Of a DNA stretch of 64,000 nt, positions 43,707 through 53,058 are shown piece after piece. Source of the DNA: Mycolicibacterium madagascariense (GTDB lineage Bacteria; Actinomycetota; Actinomycetes; Mycobacteriales; Mycobacteriaceae); the NCBI RefSeq assembly GCF_010729665.1, contig NZ_AP022610.1, positions 4,154,001 through 4,218,000 of the forward strand, in the 5' to 3' direction. Below the pieces are notes generated by a model. It was not told the origin of the DNA. It made no database searches and was given only the letters and a program-made list of their open reading frames with translations. How positions within the stretch are numbered: the first letter of the stretch is position 1; every line of letters starts with the position of its first letter. Made by a program: the position numbers and the translations under genes.

Positions 43707-43712
43707 TAGGGT
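43707..43712 (+). promoter_or_regulatory. Leaderless -10 box
   Basis: TAGGGT followed by 7 bases and then the GTG start of the MpaB-like gene. Matches the mycobacterial TANNNT leaderless arrangement and supports that start codon. Confidence 0.55.
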
Positions 43713-43719
43713 CGAAAAC

Positions 43720-44574
43720 GTGGCACTACCAGGATTGACCACCGTTCGCGACGGCATCGGCGATCGCCTGTTCGGCATGGTCGCGGGGCCCGAGGGTCCG
43801 GCCAACCGTTCGCGCATCCATGACACCCCCGGCCCCCGCTGGTTTGCCGAGGACCGCCCCATCCGGCGCGTGCACGGCGACGCGTCGATGTTCGTCGGCG
43901 GTCTGCGCGCCCTGCTGCTGCAGTCGCTGCATCCGCTGGCGATGGCCGGCGTCGCGGGGCACTCGGACTACCGCGGCGATCCGTGGGGGCGGCTGCAGCG
44001 CACCAGTACCTTCCTCGCCGTGACGACGTTCGGCCCCGCCGACGACGCGCAGCGCGCGGTCGATCAGGTCCGCGGCATCCATCGTCGGGTGAAGGGCATC
44101 GCGCCCGACGGTCGGCCCTACGCCGCGTCCGACCCGCATCTGCTGGAGTGGGTGCACATCGCCGAGGTCGACAGTTTCCTTCTGGCACACCAGCGTTACG
44201 GCGCCCGGCCGCTGGATCAGCAGGGCCGCGACGGCTACGTCGCCGACACCGCCCGCGTGGCCGGCGCCCTCGGCGTCGTCGACCCGCCGCGCACCGAAGC
44301 CGAACTCAAGCAGCGTCTCGCCGACTACCGGCCCGAGCTGATGGGCACCGCCGCCGCGCGCGAGGCCGCCAGGTTCCTGTTGCTGACTCCCCCGCTGCCG
44401 CTGCTGGCCAGACCGCCCTACGCGGTGCTCTCGTCGGCGTCGGTCGCCATGCTGCCGGCGTGGGCTCGGCTGCCGCTGCGGTTGCCCTACCTCCCGCCGC
44501 TGGAGGCCACCGCGGTCCGCCTCGCCGGCGGGACGCTGGTCAGCGGCATCCGCTGGGTGATGGACCGGGCCTGA
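43720..44574 (+). CDS. Oxygenase MpaB/DUF2236 family protein
   Basis: 284 residues. GGLRALLLQSLHPLAMAGVAGHSDYRGDPWGRLQRTSTF and EWVHIAEVDSFLLAHQRYG are the family hallmarks with conserved His residues that may bind heme or metal (the group includes latex-clearing protein and fungal MpaB oxygenase). Common as several paralogues in mycobacteria with unknown substrates. GTG at 43720 is fixed by the leaderless promoter. Ends 3 bases before the convergent SDR stop. Confidence 0.87.
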   Translation: MALPGLTTVRDGIGDRLFGMVAGPEGPANRSRIHDTPGPRWFAEDRPIRRVHGDASMFVGGLRALLLQSLHPLAMAGVAGHSDYRGDPWGRLQRTSTFLAVTTFGPADDAQRAVDQVRGIHRRVKGIAPDGRPYAASDPHLLEWVHIAEVDSFLLAHQRYGARPLDQQGRDGYVADTARVAGALGVVDPPRTEAELKQRLADYRPELMGTAAAREAARFLLLTPPLPLLARPPYAVLSSASVAMLPAWARLPLRLPYLPPLEATAVRLAGGTLVSGIRWVMDRA

Positions 44575-44577
44575 CGG

Positions 44578-45468
44578 TCAGACCGGGATCGTCGTGCCCG
44601 TCTCCTTCTCCGCGAAGGCCATCAGCCGCGCGGCGATGCCGTAGTCGCTGGCCTCGGCGGACCGACCGCTCAGCGTCGGCGCACCCTTGAGCCCGAGCCT
44701 GCTGTCGATGCCCACGTAGCTGCCCGGGGGAATCGGTTCGCTCAGGCAGTACAGCGTCGGCGCGGCGCCCGCGTCGGTGTCGTTGGCGAGCACGCCGGCC
44801 GCCGCCTTCACCACGGTGTGGAACGCCGACATCACGCGGGTGTCGGACACGTTCGACAGATTCGACGCGACCCAGCCGGGATGGGTCAGGTAGGTCGTCA
44901 CGGGCGAATTCGCGGCCCGTAGCCGGCGATCGAGTTCCAGACCCCACAGCATGACCGCGAGCTTGGACCTCCCGTAGGCGGGGAACGACCGCCACGCGCG
45001 GGAGCGCAGGTGGGGATCGTCGAGCGGGAACGTGGCCGCCTTGTGCGCATCGGAGCCGACGTTGACGATCTTCGACCGCACCCGGTCGAACAGCAGATTG
45101 GTCAGCGCGAACGGGCCGAGGAAGTTCGTGCCCAGCGTCGACTCGAACCCGTCGACGGTCTCGGTCCGGTGCTGCGCGACGACGCCCGCGTTGTTGATCA
45201 GGACGTCCACGTCGCCGTCGAAGAGGTCGGGGAACGCGCGCACCGACGACTGGTCGGCGAGGTCGAGCTTCACGACCGAGGTGTCACCGCCGATCTCGGC
45301 GGCCCGCTGCGCACCCAGCTCGAGGTTGCGCACCGCGAGGATCACGTGCGCGCCGGCGCGGGCCAGGGCACCGGCGGTCGCCAGCCCGACGCCGTTGGTC
45401 GCTCCGGTCACGATGATGCGCTGGCCGGTGAGATTGCCGAGTCGGGTCGGCGACCAGTGTGTCGTCAC
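44578..45468 (-). CDS. SDR, retinol-dehydrogenase/oxidoreductase-like
   Basis: 296 residues. TGATNGVGLATAGALARAGAHVILAVRN (NADP-type Arg after the second strand), NNAGV, NVGSDAHK and YGRSKLAVML (Y-x3-K), LTHPGWVASNLS. This is the WW-oxidoreductase/retinol dehydrogenase-like branch that acts on lipophilic alcohols. GTG at 45468 is preferred; upstream codons lie in the short divergent gap. Not linked to a pathway by neighbours. Confidence 0.87.
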   Translation of the reverse strand: MTTHWSPTRLGNLTGQRIIVTGATNGVGLATAGALARAGAHVILAVRNLELGAQRAAEIGGDTSVVKLDLADQSSVRAFPDLFDGDVDVLINNAGVVAQHRTETVDGFESTLGTNFLGPFALTNLLFDRVRSKIVNVGSDAHKAATFPLDDPHLRSRAWRSFPAYGRSKLAVMLWGLELDRRLRAANSPVTTYLTHPGWVASNLSNVSDTRVMSAFHTVVKAAAGVLANDTDAGAAPTLYCLSEPIPPGSYVGIDSRLGLKGAPTLSGRSAEASDYGIAARLMAFAEKETGTTIPV

Positions 45469-45541
45469 GGTCTGACATTTACCACGTCGACACCCGGTCG
45501 GAACCATCGACTTCGGCGCGCCGAGAAGCCAAGCTGCTGCC

Positions 45542-45985
45542 ATGGTCGACAGCACCCGCGAGATCGAGAACCTCATCTACACCTACGCCGAACGCATCGA
45601 CGCCGGCGACCTGGACGGGGTGGCTGCGCTCTTCGCCCACGGCCGGATCCGCGGCATGGAGGACGGCCCGCCCGAGACGGTGTTCACCGGTGCCGCCGGC
45701 GTCCGCGCGATGTACGACATGGCGATCCACCTCTACGCCGACGGCACCCCCAAGACCAAGCACCTCACCACCAATGTCCGCGTCGACGTCGACGATGCGG
45801 CGGGCACCGCGTCGAGCACCGCGAACTACCTGGTCACGCAGGCTACGCCCGACCTGCCGCTGCAGGTCGTGGTCACGGGCCGCTACCGCGACACCTTCCA
45901 CCGCGTCGACGGGTCGTGGTGGTTCGACACCAGGATCATGTACGTCGACCAGACCGGGGACACCAGCCACCACCTGAAGTTCTGA
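45542..45985 (+). CDS. SnoaL/NTF2-like protein
   Basis: 147 residues, SnoaL_4-type fold: EIENLIYTYAERIDAGDLDGVAALFAHG, a cone-shaped cavity sheet (TTNVRVDVDD, GRYRDTFHRVDGSWWFDTRIMYVD). Family members are isomerases, dehydratases, ring-hydroxylating dioxygenase small subunits or ligand-binding proteins. No catalytic residue pattern allows a choice. Monocistronic, divergent from the SDR. Confidence 0.8.
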   Translation: MVDSTREIENLIYTYAERIDAGDLDGVAALFAHGRIRGMEDGPPETVFTGAAGVRAMYDMAIHLYADGTPKTKHLTTNVRVDVDDAAGTASSTANYLVTQATPDLPLQVVVTGRYRDTFHRVDGSWWFDTRIMYVDQTGDTSHHLKF

Positions 45986-46048
45986 CGAGCCGCCCGACGA
46001 CGCGGGTTCACCGAACGAAACACGGAGGCGCACACGGGCTTTGGGCCC

Positions 46049-47125
46049 TCAGCCGTGGGGCAGCAGATCGGGGGTGATGATCTGCAGGCTGCTGGCGGCC
46101 CCGGGATCGCTTCCGGTGACGAGGACCGCGCCCGAACGCGGATCCACCGCCAGGGAATTGGGCTGCTGCACGGTCGGCAGGTCACCCAGGGTGCGGGGCT
46201 TGCTCGGATCGGAGACGTCGACGACGCGCAACGTGTTCGATGCGGTCAGGGTGACGTAGAGCCGGTGGCGGGGACCGTCGTAGGCCAGGCCGATCGGGTT
46301 GCCGGGCGCGTCGATCCTCGCGACCTGGGTCACCTGCGGATCGATGCGATCGAGGAACACCGCGCCCCCGTCGGTGTCGGCGAACGCGGCCAGGTCTCCG
46401 GACAGGGCGACCGCGTGCGTCAGCTTCCGTCCCACCGGGGCCTGAGCCACCAATTGCAGGGTGCTGGCGTCATACACCCACACCCCGTTGCCCTGGACGT
46501 CGGCGACCGCGGCGTACGTGCCGACCGCGGCCACGCCGCCGGGTTGCGGCGGTGGCGCGGGCAGCGCACCGGCGATCGCGCCGTCCCGGACGAACACCAC
46601 CCCGCCGCCCTGTTCGTTGGTGACCGCGATCGTCCCGTCGGCCGTCGCGGCCGCGTCGTGCGGGCCGCGCCCGACCCCGGTGACGGTCGATGACACGGTG
46701 CCGTCGGCCAGATTCATCTGCAGCAACTCACTGGACTGCTCCAGCGGGACGAGCACCGGACCGTCGGGACCGGCCAGATCGAGATGACGGGCAGCTCCCG
46801 TAGTGGCGACGGTCTGGCGTACCGCACCGGTGGTGGCGTCGAACAGCACCACGCCATCGGGGCTGCGCACCGCGGCCGCCCCGATCCCCGAGGTGCCGAC
46901 GACGACGCCCTCGGGTGCGTTGCCCAGGGGCACCACCCGCCCCGCCGGGGGCACGGCAGGCACGCCGGCCACCCCCGGCTCCGCGGCCGGGGCGTGGGTG
47001 ATCGGCGCCGTCGACACCGTCGAGGGCGCCGACGAGCCGGCCGGCGACGGTGTCGACGCACTGGAACAACCGGCGACCAGCACCATCGACGCCAGTGCCA
47101 ACGCCGGCATCTTCGGTGAACTCAT
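46049..47125 (-). CDS. Lipoprotein with beta-propeller (YncE-like) domain
   Basis: 358 residues. Signal peptide ending in the lipobox LVAGC (Cys20), then a Ser/Thr/Pro/Ala-rich linker (about 21-60) and a repeated blade pattern (AAAVRSPDGVVLFDATTG, HDAAATADGTIAVTNEQGG, HAVALSGDLAAFADTDGG, NSLAVDPRSGAVLVTGSD) typical of seven-bladed YVTN/YncE propellers. Membrane-anchored, exposed outside the cytoplasmic membrane; function unknown. ATG at 47125 gives a good signal peptide. Confidence 0.87.
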   Translation of the reverse strand: MSSPKMPALALASMVLVAGCSSASTPSPAGSSAPSTVSTAPITHAPAAEPGVAGVPAVPPAGRVVPLGNAPEGVVVGTSGIGAAAVRSPDGVVLFDATTGAVRQTVATTGAARHLDLAGPDGPVLVPLEQSSELLQMNLADGTVSSTVTGVGRGPHDAAATADGTIAVTNEQGGGVVFVRDGAIAGALPAPPPQPGGVAAVGTYAAVADVQGNGVWVYDASTLQLVAQAPVGRKLTHAVALSGDLAAFADTDGGAVFLDRIDPQVTQVARIDAPGNPIGLAYDGPRHRLYVTLTASNTLRVVDVSDPSKPRTLGDLPTVQQPNSLAVDPRSGAVLVTGSDPGAASSLQIITPDLLPHG

Positions 47126-47366
47126 CTCCCAGCTGTGCCCGCCGAGGCGTCTCGCGAACCAGCGGACGTGCGCTGTCCGGACCCGCTGAACGGCGTGAAC
47201 GCGCAGGTCAGCGGTGCCCTTGCGCCGTCGGCCGGCGCGCGGCTCCGTCACCGTTCGGTCAGATCGAACCCCCGCAGCCGGGCCGGGCGGCGGCGCTAGG
47301 GTCGGACCGTGGAGCAGCGGTGTGAAAGACGTTGAATGACAGCCCCTTCGACGCACCGGCTCAGGG

Positions 47367-48785
47367 GTGACCGTGCTCCCGACTGACGTCGACCGCCACG
47401 ACCCGGCGCGCCCGGCCGGGCCGGTACGGCGCCGCTGGCTCGGTCCGCTCGCCGATGCCCGACGCGACGCGGTCGGCGCTCTGCTGGGTGCCGTCCTGGT
47501 GGCCGCGGCGTTCCTGGTGCCGCACCTGCACGACGACACCGTGACGCCGGTGGTCGATCCCGACCGGTGGGGGTACTACGACTTCGCCGACGCCGCACCG
47601 CTATTCGGGTGGCGGCTACCGCATCTCGGGTGGGGCACCCCGTGCGCGGTGGTGATCGCCATCGCCGCGGTGACGTGGGGCCCCGCCCTCGCGCGGCGGC
47701 TCCCGTGGCGCGCCCTGCTCGCGAGCACCTGGCTGACCGCGCTCGGGTGGGCGTTCGCGCTGGCCATGGTCGACGGGTGGGATCGCGGTTTCGCCTCCAA
47801 GTTCCGCAGCCCCGACGAGATCCCCCACGAGGTCCCCGCCTTCGCCGACGTCTCCCGTGCGCTGCACGAATTCGCCCGACGCGTCCCCGACCACCAACCC
47901 GACTCGTGGAACGTCCAGGTCGCGGGTCATCCGCCCGGCGCGGCACTGGTGTTCGTAGCGCTCGACCGCATCGGTCTCGGGGGGCCGACGTGGGCCGCGA
48001 TCGTCAGCACCCTGGTCGGGACGAGCACCGTCGTCGCCGTCCTGGTCACCCTGCGGGCCCTGCGCGCTGCCGACCTGGCCCGCCGAGCCGCCCCCTTCCT
48101 GGCGCTGGCTCCGGCCGCGATCTGGATCGCGGTCTCCGCCGACGCGATCATCACCGGCGTGGTCGGCTGGGGCGTGGCGCTGCTGGCGGTGGCGAGCAAC
48201 GCCGCCACCCGGTGGCCGACGGCCGTCGCCGCCGGGGCCCTGCTGGGGTTCGGCACGTACCTCAGCTACGGCATGATCCTGATGGTCGTGCCCGCCGTCG
48301 GCGTGCTGCTGATCGCCCGCACCGCCACACCGCTCTATGGTGTCGTCGCCGGCGCGCTCGCGGTGGCGGTGGCGTTCACGCTGGGGGGCTTCTGGTGGCT
48401 GGACGGCTACGCCGCGGTCAAGGTGCGCTACGGCCAGGGAGTCGCCGCCGACCGGCCCTACGCGTACTGGGTCTGGGCCAACTACGGCTCGCTGCTGTGC
48501 GCCGTCGGGCTGGCCTCCTCGGCGGCCCTGGCGCGGGTGTTCTCCTGGCCGAAACTGCGCGCCCTGGCCCCGCTGCACGTCATCGTGGTGGCGTTCCTAC
48601 TCACCGTGCTGATCGCCGACCTGTCCGGGTTGAGCAAGGCGGAGACCGAACGGATCTGGCTGCCCTTCGCGACGTGGATCGTTGCGGCCCCCGCCCTGCT
48701 GCCGCCCGCCCACCACCGGTTCTGGCTGGCCGTGCAAGCCGTCGGAGCGCTGGCCATCAACCACCTGATCCTCACCAACTGGTGA
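47367..48785 (+). CDS. Polytopic membrane protein, possible GT-C-like
   Basis: 472 residues with about 11-12 hydrophobic segments. An extended region after the first segment (residues about 50-70) contains YYDFADAAPLFGWRLPH, and a loop after the third holds AGHPPGAALVF. Arrangement and the acidic first loop resemble mycobacterial GT-C-type arabinosyl/mannosyl-transferase-like proteins, but I see no definite catalytic motif. GTG at 47367. The 241-base gap upstream separates it from the divergent lipoprotein; no other gene is visible there. Confidence 0.75.
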   Translation: MTVLPTDVDRHDPARPAGPVRRRWLGPLADARRDAVGALLGAVLVAAAFLVPHLHDDTVTPVVDPDRWGYYDFADAAPLFGWRLPHLGWGTPCAVVIAIAAVTWGPALARRLPWRALLASTWLTALGWAFALAMVDGWDRGFASKFRSPDEIPHEVPAFADVSRALHEFARRVPDHQPDSWNVQVAGHPPGAALVFVALDRIGLGGPTWAAIVSTLVGTSTVVAVLVTLRALRAADLARRAAPFLALAPAAIWIAVSADAIITGVVGWGVALLAVASNAATRWPTAVAAGALLGFGTYLSYGMILMVVPAVGVLLIARTATPLYGVVAGALAVAVAFTLGGFWWLDGYAAVKVRYGQGVAADRPYAYWVWANYGSLLCAVGLASSAALARVFSWPKLRALAPLHVIVVAFLLTVLIADLSGLSKAETERIWLPFATWIVAAPALLPPAHHRFWLAVQAVGALAINHLILTNW

Positions 48786-48861
48786 GCCGCGACGTCCTTC
48801 GCGCGCCGGTTCCTGACCCGATCGCCGGACACGGCCGCACCCGAGGGGCATCATTCGCGCC

Positions 48862-49668
48862 ATGTCGTCGACACTTGCGCGCTACACCGACCGTCGCGTC
48901 CTGATCACCGGCGGTGGTTCCGGCATCGGGCAGGCCACGGTCCTGCGCATCCTCGCCGAGGGCGGCCGGGTCGTCGCCGCCGACATCAGCGACGCAGGGC
49001 TGCGGGACACCGTGGCCAAGGCCGGCGGCCACCAGCACCTGTCGACGGTGCGCATGGACGTCGGCGACGAGGCGTCGGTCCGCGACGGCGTCGCCGAGGC
49101 GGTCGCGGCCGCGGGCGGGCTCGACACACTGGTCAACGCCGCGGGCATCCTGCGTTCGGCGCACTTCGTCGACACCACGCTCGCCGACTTCGAGACCATC
49201 GTCCGCATCAACCTGATCGGCACGTTCCTCGTCACGCGCGAGTCGATACCCGCTCTGCGCCAGGGCAATTCGGCCGCCGTCGTCAACTTCAGCTCGACGT
49301 CGGCGTCGTTCGCCCACCCCTACATGTCGGCCTACGCCGCCTCCAAGGGTGGCATCCAGGCGATGACCCACGCCCTCGCGCTGGAGTTCAGCAAGGAGCG
49401 CATCCGGTTCAACAGCGTCCAGCCGGGCTCGATCTCCTCCGGCATGACCGACGGCGTCGGGGCGTCGCGCCAGAGCATCGGTCCCGGCCTGCCCGCCGAC
49501 ATGGACTTCTCCCTGCTCGGCAAGATCACCTCGATGCTCCCCCTCGACGGCGGCGCCATGTTTGCCCAACCCGACGCGGTGGCCAGCGTGGTCGCGCTGC
49601 TCGGCTCCCCCGACGCGTACTGGATCACCGGCACCGAGGTGCGCGTCGACGGCGGCACCCACATGTAG
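48862..49668 (+). CDS. SDR family oxidoreductase
   Basis: 268 residues. ITGGGSGIGQATVLRILAEGG, AADIS (Asp, NAD), NAAGIL, NFSSTSASFAHPYMSAYAASKGG (Ser...Y-x3-K) and ITGTEVRVDGGTHM. Classical SDR of unknown substrate. ATG at 48862 begins 76 bases after the membrane protein gene, so co-transcription is possible. Confidence 0.88.
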   Translation: MSSTLARYTDRRVLITGGGSGIGQATVLRILAEGGRVVAADISDAGLRDTVAKAGGHQHLSTVRMDVGDEASVRDGVAEAVAAAGGLDTLVNAAGILRSAHFVDTTLADFETIVRINLIGTFLVTRESIPALRQGNSAAVVNFSSTSASFAHPYMSAYAASKGGIQAMTHALALEFSKERIRFNSVQPGSISSGMTDGVGASRQSIGPGLPADMDFSLLGKITSMLPLDGGAMFAQPDAVASVVALLGSPDAYWITGTEVRVDGGTHM

Positions 49669-49710
49669 TCGCGGGCGGCGACAATCCCAGGTGGTCGCGG
49701 CGGGCTGGGA

Positions 49711-49716
49711 TAGGTT
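49711..49716 (+). promoter_or_regulatory. Putative -10 box for flippase-like gene
   Basis: TAGGTT in GGGATAGGTTGACC, 51 bases upstream of the ATG at 49768. TANNNT-type, with a short leader. Confidence 0.35.
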
Positions 49717-49767
49717 GACCCCGGGCCGTCGACCGCGCGGCACTGGGCCAATCGAGAGATCTGGGGC

Positions 49768-52188
49768 ATGCGAGTAGACGGGCGGGAGATCACCGTCTCC
49801 GGCAACTTGCTGCAACCGCTCGTCCGCCGCACCAACGACATCTTCCGGCTCTCGATGGCGACCGTGTTCCTGGCCGCCGTCGTCACCAGCTCGCTGGTCA
49901 CGCGACGGGACTGGGTGGCGCTGGAGCGGTCGATCTCCGGGGTCGTCGCCCTGCTCACCCCGACCCAGTCCAACCTGGTCTACCTGGCCTACGGCGTGGC
50001 CATCCTGGCGCTGCCGTTCGCGATCCTGATCGGGTTGATCACCGCGCGCCAGTGGCGACTGCTGGCCGCCTACGCCGCGGCGGGCGTGATCGCCGTGCTG
50101 GCGCTGTCGATCAACTCCAGCGGCTTCTCCGCACCGCGCTGGCACTTCGACCTCGACGACCGTCTGCGCACCCTGCTGTCGCAGTTCCTCGACGACCCGC
50201 GGTGGATCGCCATGCTGGCGGCGGTGCTCACGGTGTCGGGGCCGTGGCTGGAGGCGCGGTGGCGGCGCTGGTGGTGGGCCCTGCTGCTGGCGTTCGTGCC
50301 GATTCACCTCGTGGTCAGCGCCGTCGTGCCGGCGCGATCGCTGCTCGGGTTGTCCGTCGGCTGGTTCGTCGGCGCGCTGACGGTGCTCGTCGTCGGGACG
50401 CCCGCGCTGGAGGTGCCGCTGGACGGCGCCGTGCGGGCGCTGATCCGACGCGGTTTCGCGGTGACGGCGCTGACGGTGGTGCGGCCCGCCGGCGCCGGTC
50501 CGCTGGTGCTGTGGGCGGCCTGCGAGGTGGCCGACGACCCGGACGTCTCCCACGTCCCCAGGGTTGTCACCGAACCACCCCAGGCGATCGTCGAGATGTA
50601 CGGGCCCAATCAGCGCAGCGGCGGCATCGTGAGCCAGGTCTGGCGACGAGTCCGGTTGCGCAACAGCGAGACCGCGCCGCTGCACGCGTCGATGCGCCGC
50701 GCGGTGGAGCATCGCGGGCTGATGGCGATCGCCATCGGCGAGCTGGGCGTCGCCAACAGCACGACGATCGCGCTCGCCGCGCTCGAACGGGGGTGGACGC
50801 TCTACGCGCACACCCAACCCCGCGGCGTGACGCTCGACGCGACGTCGGCCGACGTCTCCCTGGTGGGCCCCGTCTGGCAGGCGCTCGGCGTGCTGCACCG
50901 CCATCAGATCTCCCATGGCGACCTGCGCGCCAAGGAGATCACGATCGACGACGGGGCCGCCCTCTTCGGCGGGTTCGGCAGTGCCGAGTACGGCGCCACC
51001 GACGTCCTTTTGCAGGCCGACATCGCGGCTCTGCTGGTGTCGACGACGGCGATCTTCGGCGCGGAGGCCTCCGTCGGTGCGGCCATCGCGGAGTTCGACG
51101 AGACGACGGTGCTCAACGCCTCCCGCCGTCTCACGAAGGCGGCCCTGCCCAAGCACATTCGCGACTCGGTCCCCGATGCGAGCGTCGTCATGACGGCGGC
51201 CAGGGACGAGGTCATGCACCAGACGGGCACCGACCGCATCAAGGCCGAGACCATCACCCGGTTCACCAGGACGCAGGTCATCCAGCTCGTCCTGCTGGTG
51301 GCGCTGGTGTACGTCGCCTACCCGTTCATCAGCACCGTGCCCGCGTTCTTCTCCGAGCTGCGCACCGCGAACTGGTGGTGGGCCCTGCTCGGCCTGACGG
51401 TGTCGGCGTTGACGTACGTCGGTGCGGCAGCGGCACTCTGGGCGTGCGCGTCGGGTCTGGTCTCGTTCTCGCACCTGGCGATCATGCAGGTGGCCAACAC
51501 CTTCGCCGCCACCACGACGCCGGCCGGCGTCGGCGGTCTCGCGCTGAGCACGCGGTTCCTGCAGAAGGGTGGCCTCGGCTCGCTGCGCGCCACCGCCGCG
51601 GTGGCACTGCAGCAGTCGGTTCAGGTCATCACGCACGTCGCACTGCTGATCTTCTTCAGCGTCATCGCGGGCACCTCCACCAACCTGTCGCACTTCGTCC
51701 CGAAGACCACCGTGCTGTATCTCATCGGCGGCATCGCCCTCGGCAGCATCGGCATCGTGACCTTCGTGCCCGCGCTGCGCCACTGGCTCGGCACCGCGGT
51801 GCGGCCGCGGCTGAAGGAACTCGGCGGTGAACTCGTCGAGCTGATGCGCGAGCCCAAGCGCCTGGCGATCATCGTCGCCGGTTGTGCCGCAACGACTCTC
51901 GGAGCCGCCCTGGCGCTGTGGGCCAGCGTCGAGGCCTTCGGCGGGGGCACCACGTTCGTCACGGTCACGGTCGTCACGATGATCGGCGGCACGCTGGCGT
52001 CGGCCGCGCCGACCCCCGGCGGCGTCGGCGCGGTGGAGGCCGCCCTCATCGGTGGACTCGCGGCGTTCGGGGTGCCCGCCGCGGTCGCCGTCCCCTCGGT
52101 GCTGCTCTACCGCGTGCTGACCTGCTGGCTGCCGGTGTTCGTCGGATGGCCCGTGATGCGCTGGCTGACCAAGAACGACATGATCTGA
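49768..52188 (+). CDS. LPG-synthase-TM (YbhN-type flippase-like) protein with kinase-like insert
   Basis: 806 residues. An N-terminal block of about six hydrophobic segments (30-215), a soluble middle region (about 220-490), and a C-terminal PF03706-type transmembrane domain (about 505-800; ATTTPAGVGGLALSTRFLQKGGL, SAAPTPGGVGAVEAAL). The middle carries GVLHRHQISHGDLRAKEIT at about 373-391, similar to the HGDLxxxN catalytic loop of APH/ABC1-like kinases, but the DFG position reads LFGGFGSAE. A pseudokinase or degenerate phosphotransferase domain within a lipid flippase-like protein is inferred. Possible role in envelope lipid or polyprenyl-glycan transport. Confidence 0.82.
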   Translation: MRVDGREITVSGNLLQPLVRRTNDIFRLSMATVFLAAVVTSSLVTRRDWVALERSISGVVALLTPTQSNLVYLAYGVAILALPFAILIGLITARQWRLLAAYAAAGVIAVLALSINSSGFSAPRWHFDLDDRLRTLLSQFLDDPRWIAMLAAVLTVSGPWLEARWRRWWWALLLAFVPIHLVVSAVVPARSLLGLSVGWFVGALTVLVVGTPALEVPLDGAVRALIRRGFAVTALTVVRPAGAGPLVLWAACEVADDPDVSHVPRVVTEPPQAIVEMYGPNQRSGGIVSQVWRRVRLRNSETAPLHASMRRAVEHRGLMAIAIGELGVANSTTIALAALERGWTLYAHTQPRGVTLDATSADVSLVGPVWQALGVLHRHQISHGDLRAKEITIDDGAALFGGFGSAEYGATDVLLQADIAALLVSTTAIFGAEASVGAAIAEFDETTVLNASRRLTKAALPKHIRDSVPDASVVMTAARDEVMHQTGTDRIKAETITRFTRTQVIQLVLLVALVYVAYPFISTVPAFFSELRTANWWWALLGLTVSALTYVGAAAALWACASGLVSFSHLAIMQVANTFAATTTPAGVGGLALSTRFLQKGGLGSLRATAAVALQQSVQVITHVALLIFFSVIAGTSTNLSHFVPKTTVLYLIGGIALGSIGIVTFVPALRHWLGTAVRPRLKELGGELVELMREPKRLAIIVAGCAATTLGAALALWASVEAFGGGTTFVTVTVVTMIGGTLASAAPTPGGVGAVEAALIGGLAAFGVPAAVAVPSVLLYRVLTCWLPVFVGWPVMRWLTKNDMI

Positions 52189-52217
52189 CGGAGTGAACCG
52201 ATAGCCATGGGGGGCCA

Positions 52218-53054
52218 GTGACGTCAGAATCGACCGTCGCCGACGCGCGGGTCCGGCGAGCGCGCGCCGCGGTCGCGAGCGCCTTCGCACCGCCGCCGCC
52301 GTCGCCCCGGCTGATGCGCTTCGAGAAGCGCACCGAGTGGCCGCTGGCCATCGCCGCCCTCGTCTTCCTCGCCGGCTACTCCGTCGAGGTGCTGGCTCAC
52401 CCGCGCTTCGACACCGCGATGGACGTCGTCATGAACGTCACGTGGGCGGTGTTCGTCGTCGACTACGTCGTGCGTCTGATGCTCGCCGAGGATCGCGCCC
52501 GCTGGTTCCTCCGACACCTCGTCGACCTGGCCGTCGTCGCGCTTCCGCTGCTGCGGCCGCTGCGTCTGCTGCGGTTGATCGTGCTGATCATCGCGTTCCA
52601 GAAGGCGATCGGCGGCGCCATCCGCGGCCGCATCATCGTCTACACCGCCTCCGGTGCCATCCTCCTCATCTACGCGGCGTCGCTCGCGCTGCTGGAAGCC
52701 GAACGCCACCAACCGAATTCGCACATCAACAGCTTCGGTGACGCGGTGTGGTCGTCGATCGAGACCGTCACCACCGTCGGCTACGGAGACGCCGCGCCGG
52801 TGACCGGTCGGGGCCGGCTGATCGCCGTCGCGCTGATGATCGGCGGGATCAGCCTGGTGGGTGTCGTCACCGCGACGCTGGCGTCGTGGATCGTTCAGCG
52901 GGTCAGCGAGGAGGACGACGCACAGCAGGCCGCGACGGCGGCGCAGATCGATGCCCTGCGCGTCGACCTCGAGCAGCGGCTGGCCGCACTGCAGGAGCAA
53001 CTGGCCACGCTCACCGAGACACCCCACGCCACCGACCGTCATGGTGTTGGATGA
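52218..53054 (+). CDS. Voltage-gated-like potassium channel
   Basis: 278 residues. Six-segment layout: S1 about 41-60, S2 68-90, S3 near 100-112, an S4-like helix with Arg every third residue (RPLRLLRLIV), S5 138-160, the selectivity filter TVGYGD at 186-191, and S6 after 195. The C-terminal 50 residues (EEDDAQQAATAAQIDALRVDLEQ) form a predicted coiled coil for tetramer assembly. GTG at 52218. K+ channel in the cytoplasmic membrane; gating mode cannot be read beyond the weak S4. Confidence 0.9.
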   Translation: MTSESTVADARVRRARAAVASAFAPPPPSPRLMRFEKRTEWPLAIAALVFLAGYSVEVLAHPRFDTAMDVVMNVTWAVFVVDYVVRLMLAEDRARWFLRHLVDLAVVALPLLRPLRLLRLIVLIIAFQKAIGGAIRGRIIVYTASGAILLIYAASLALLEAERHQPNSHINSFGDAVWSSIETVTTVGYGDAAPVTGRGRLIAVALMIGGISLVGVVTATLASWIVQRVSEEDDAQQAATAAQIDALRVDLEQRLAALQEQLATLTETPHATDRHGVG

Positions 53055-53058
53055 GGCC

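Noticed and set aside
48772..52290. A 1172-codon open frame on the minus strand
   Set aside because: It lies antisense to an SDR and the 806-residue membrane protein, its translation is Arg/Gly/His-rich low complexity without any family signature, and such shadows are expected in high-GC DNA.
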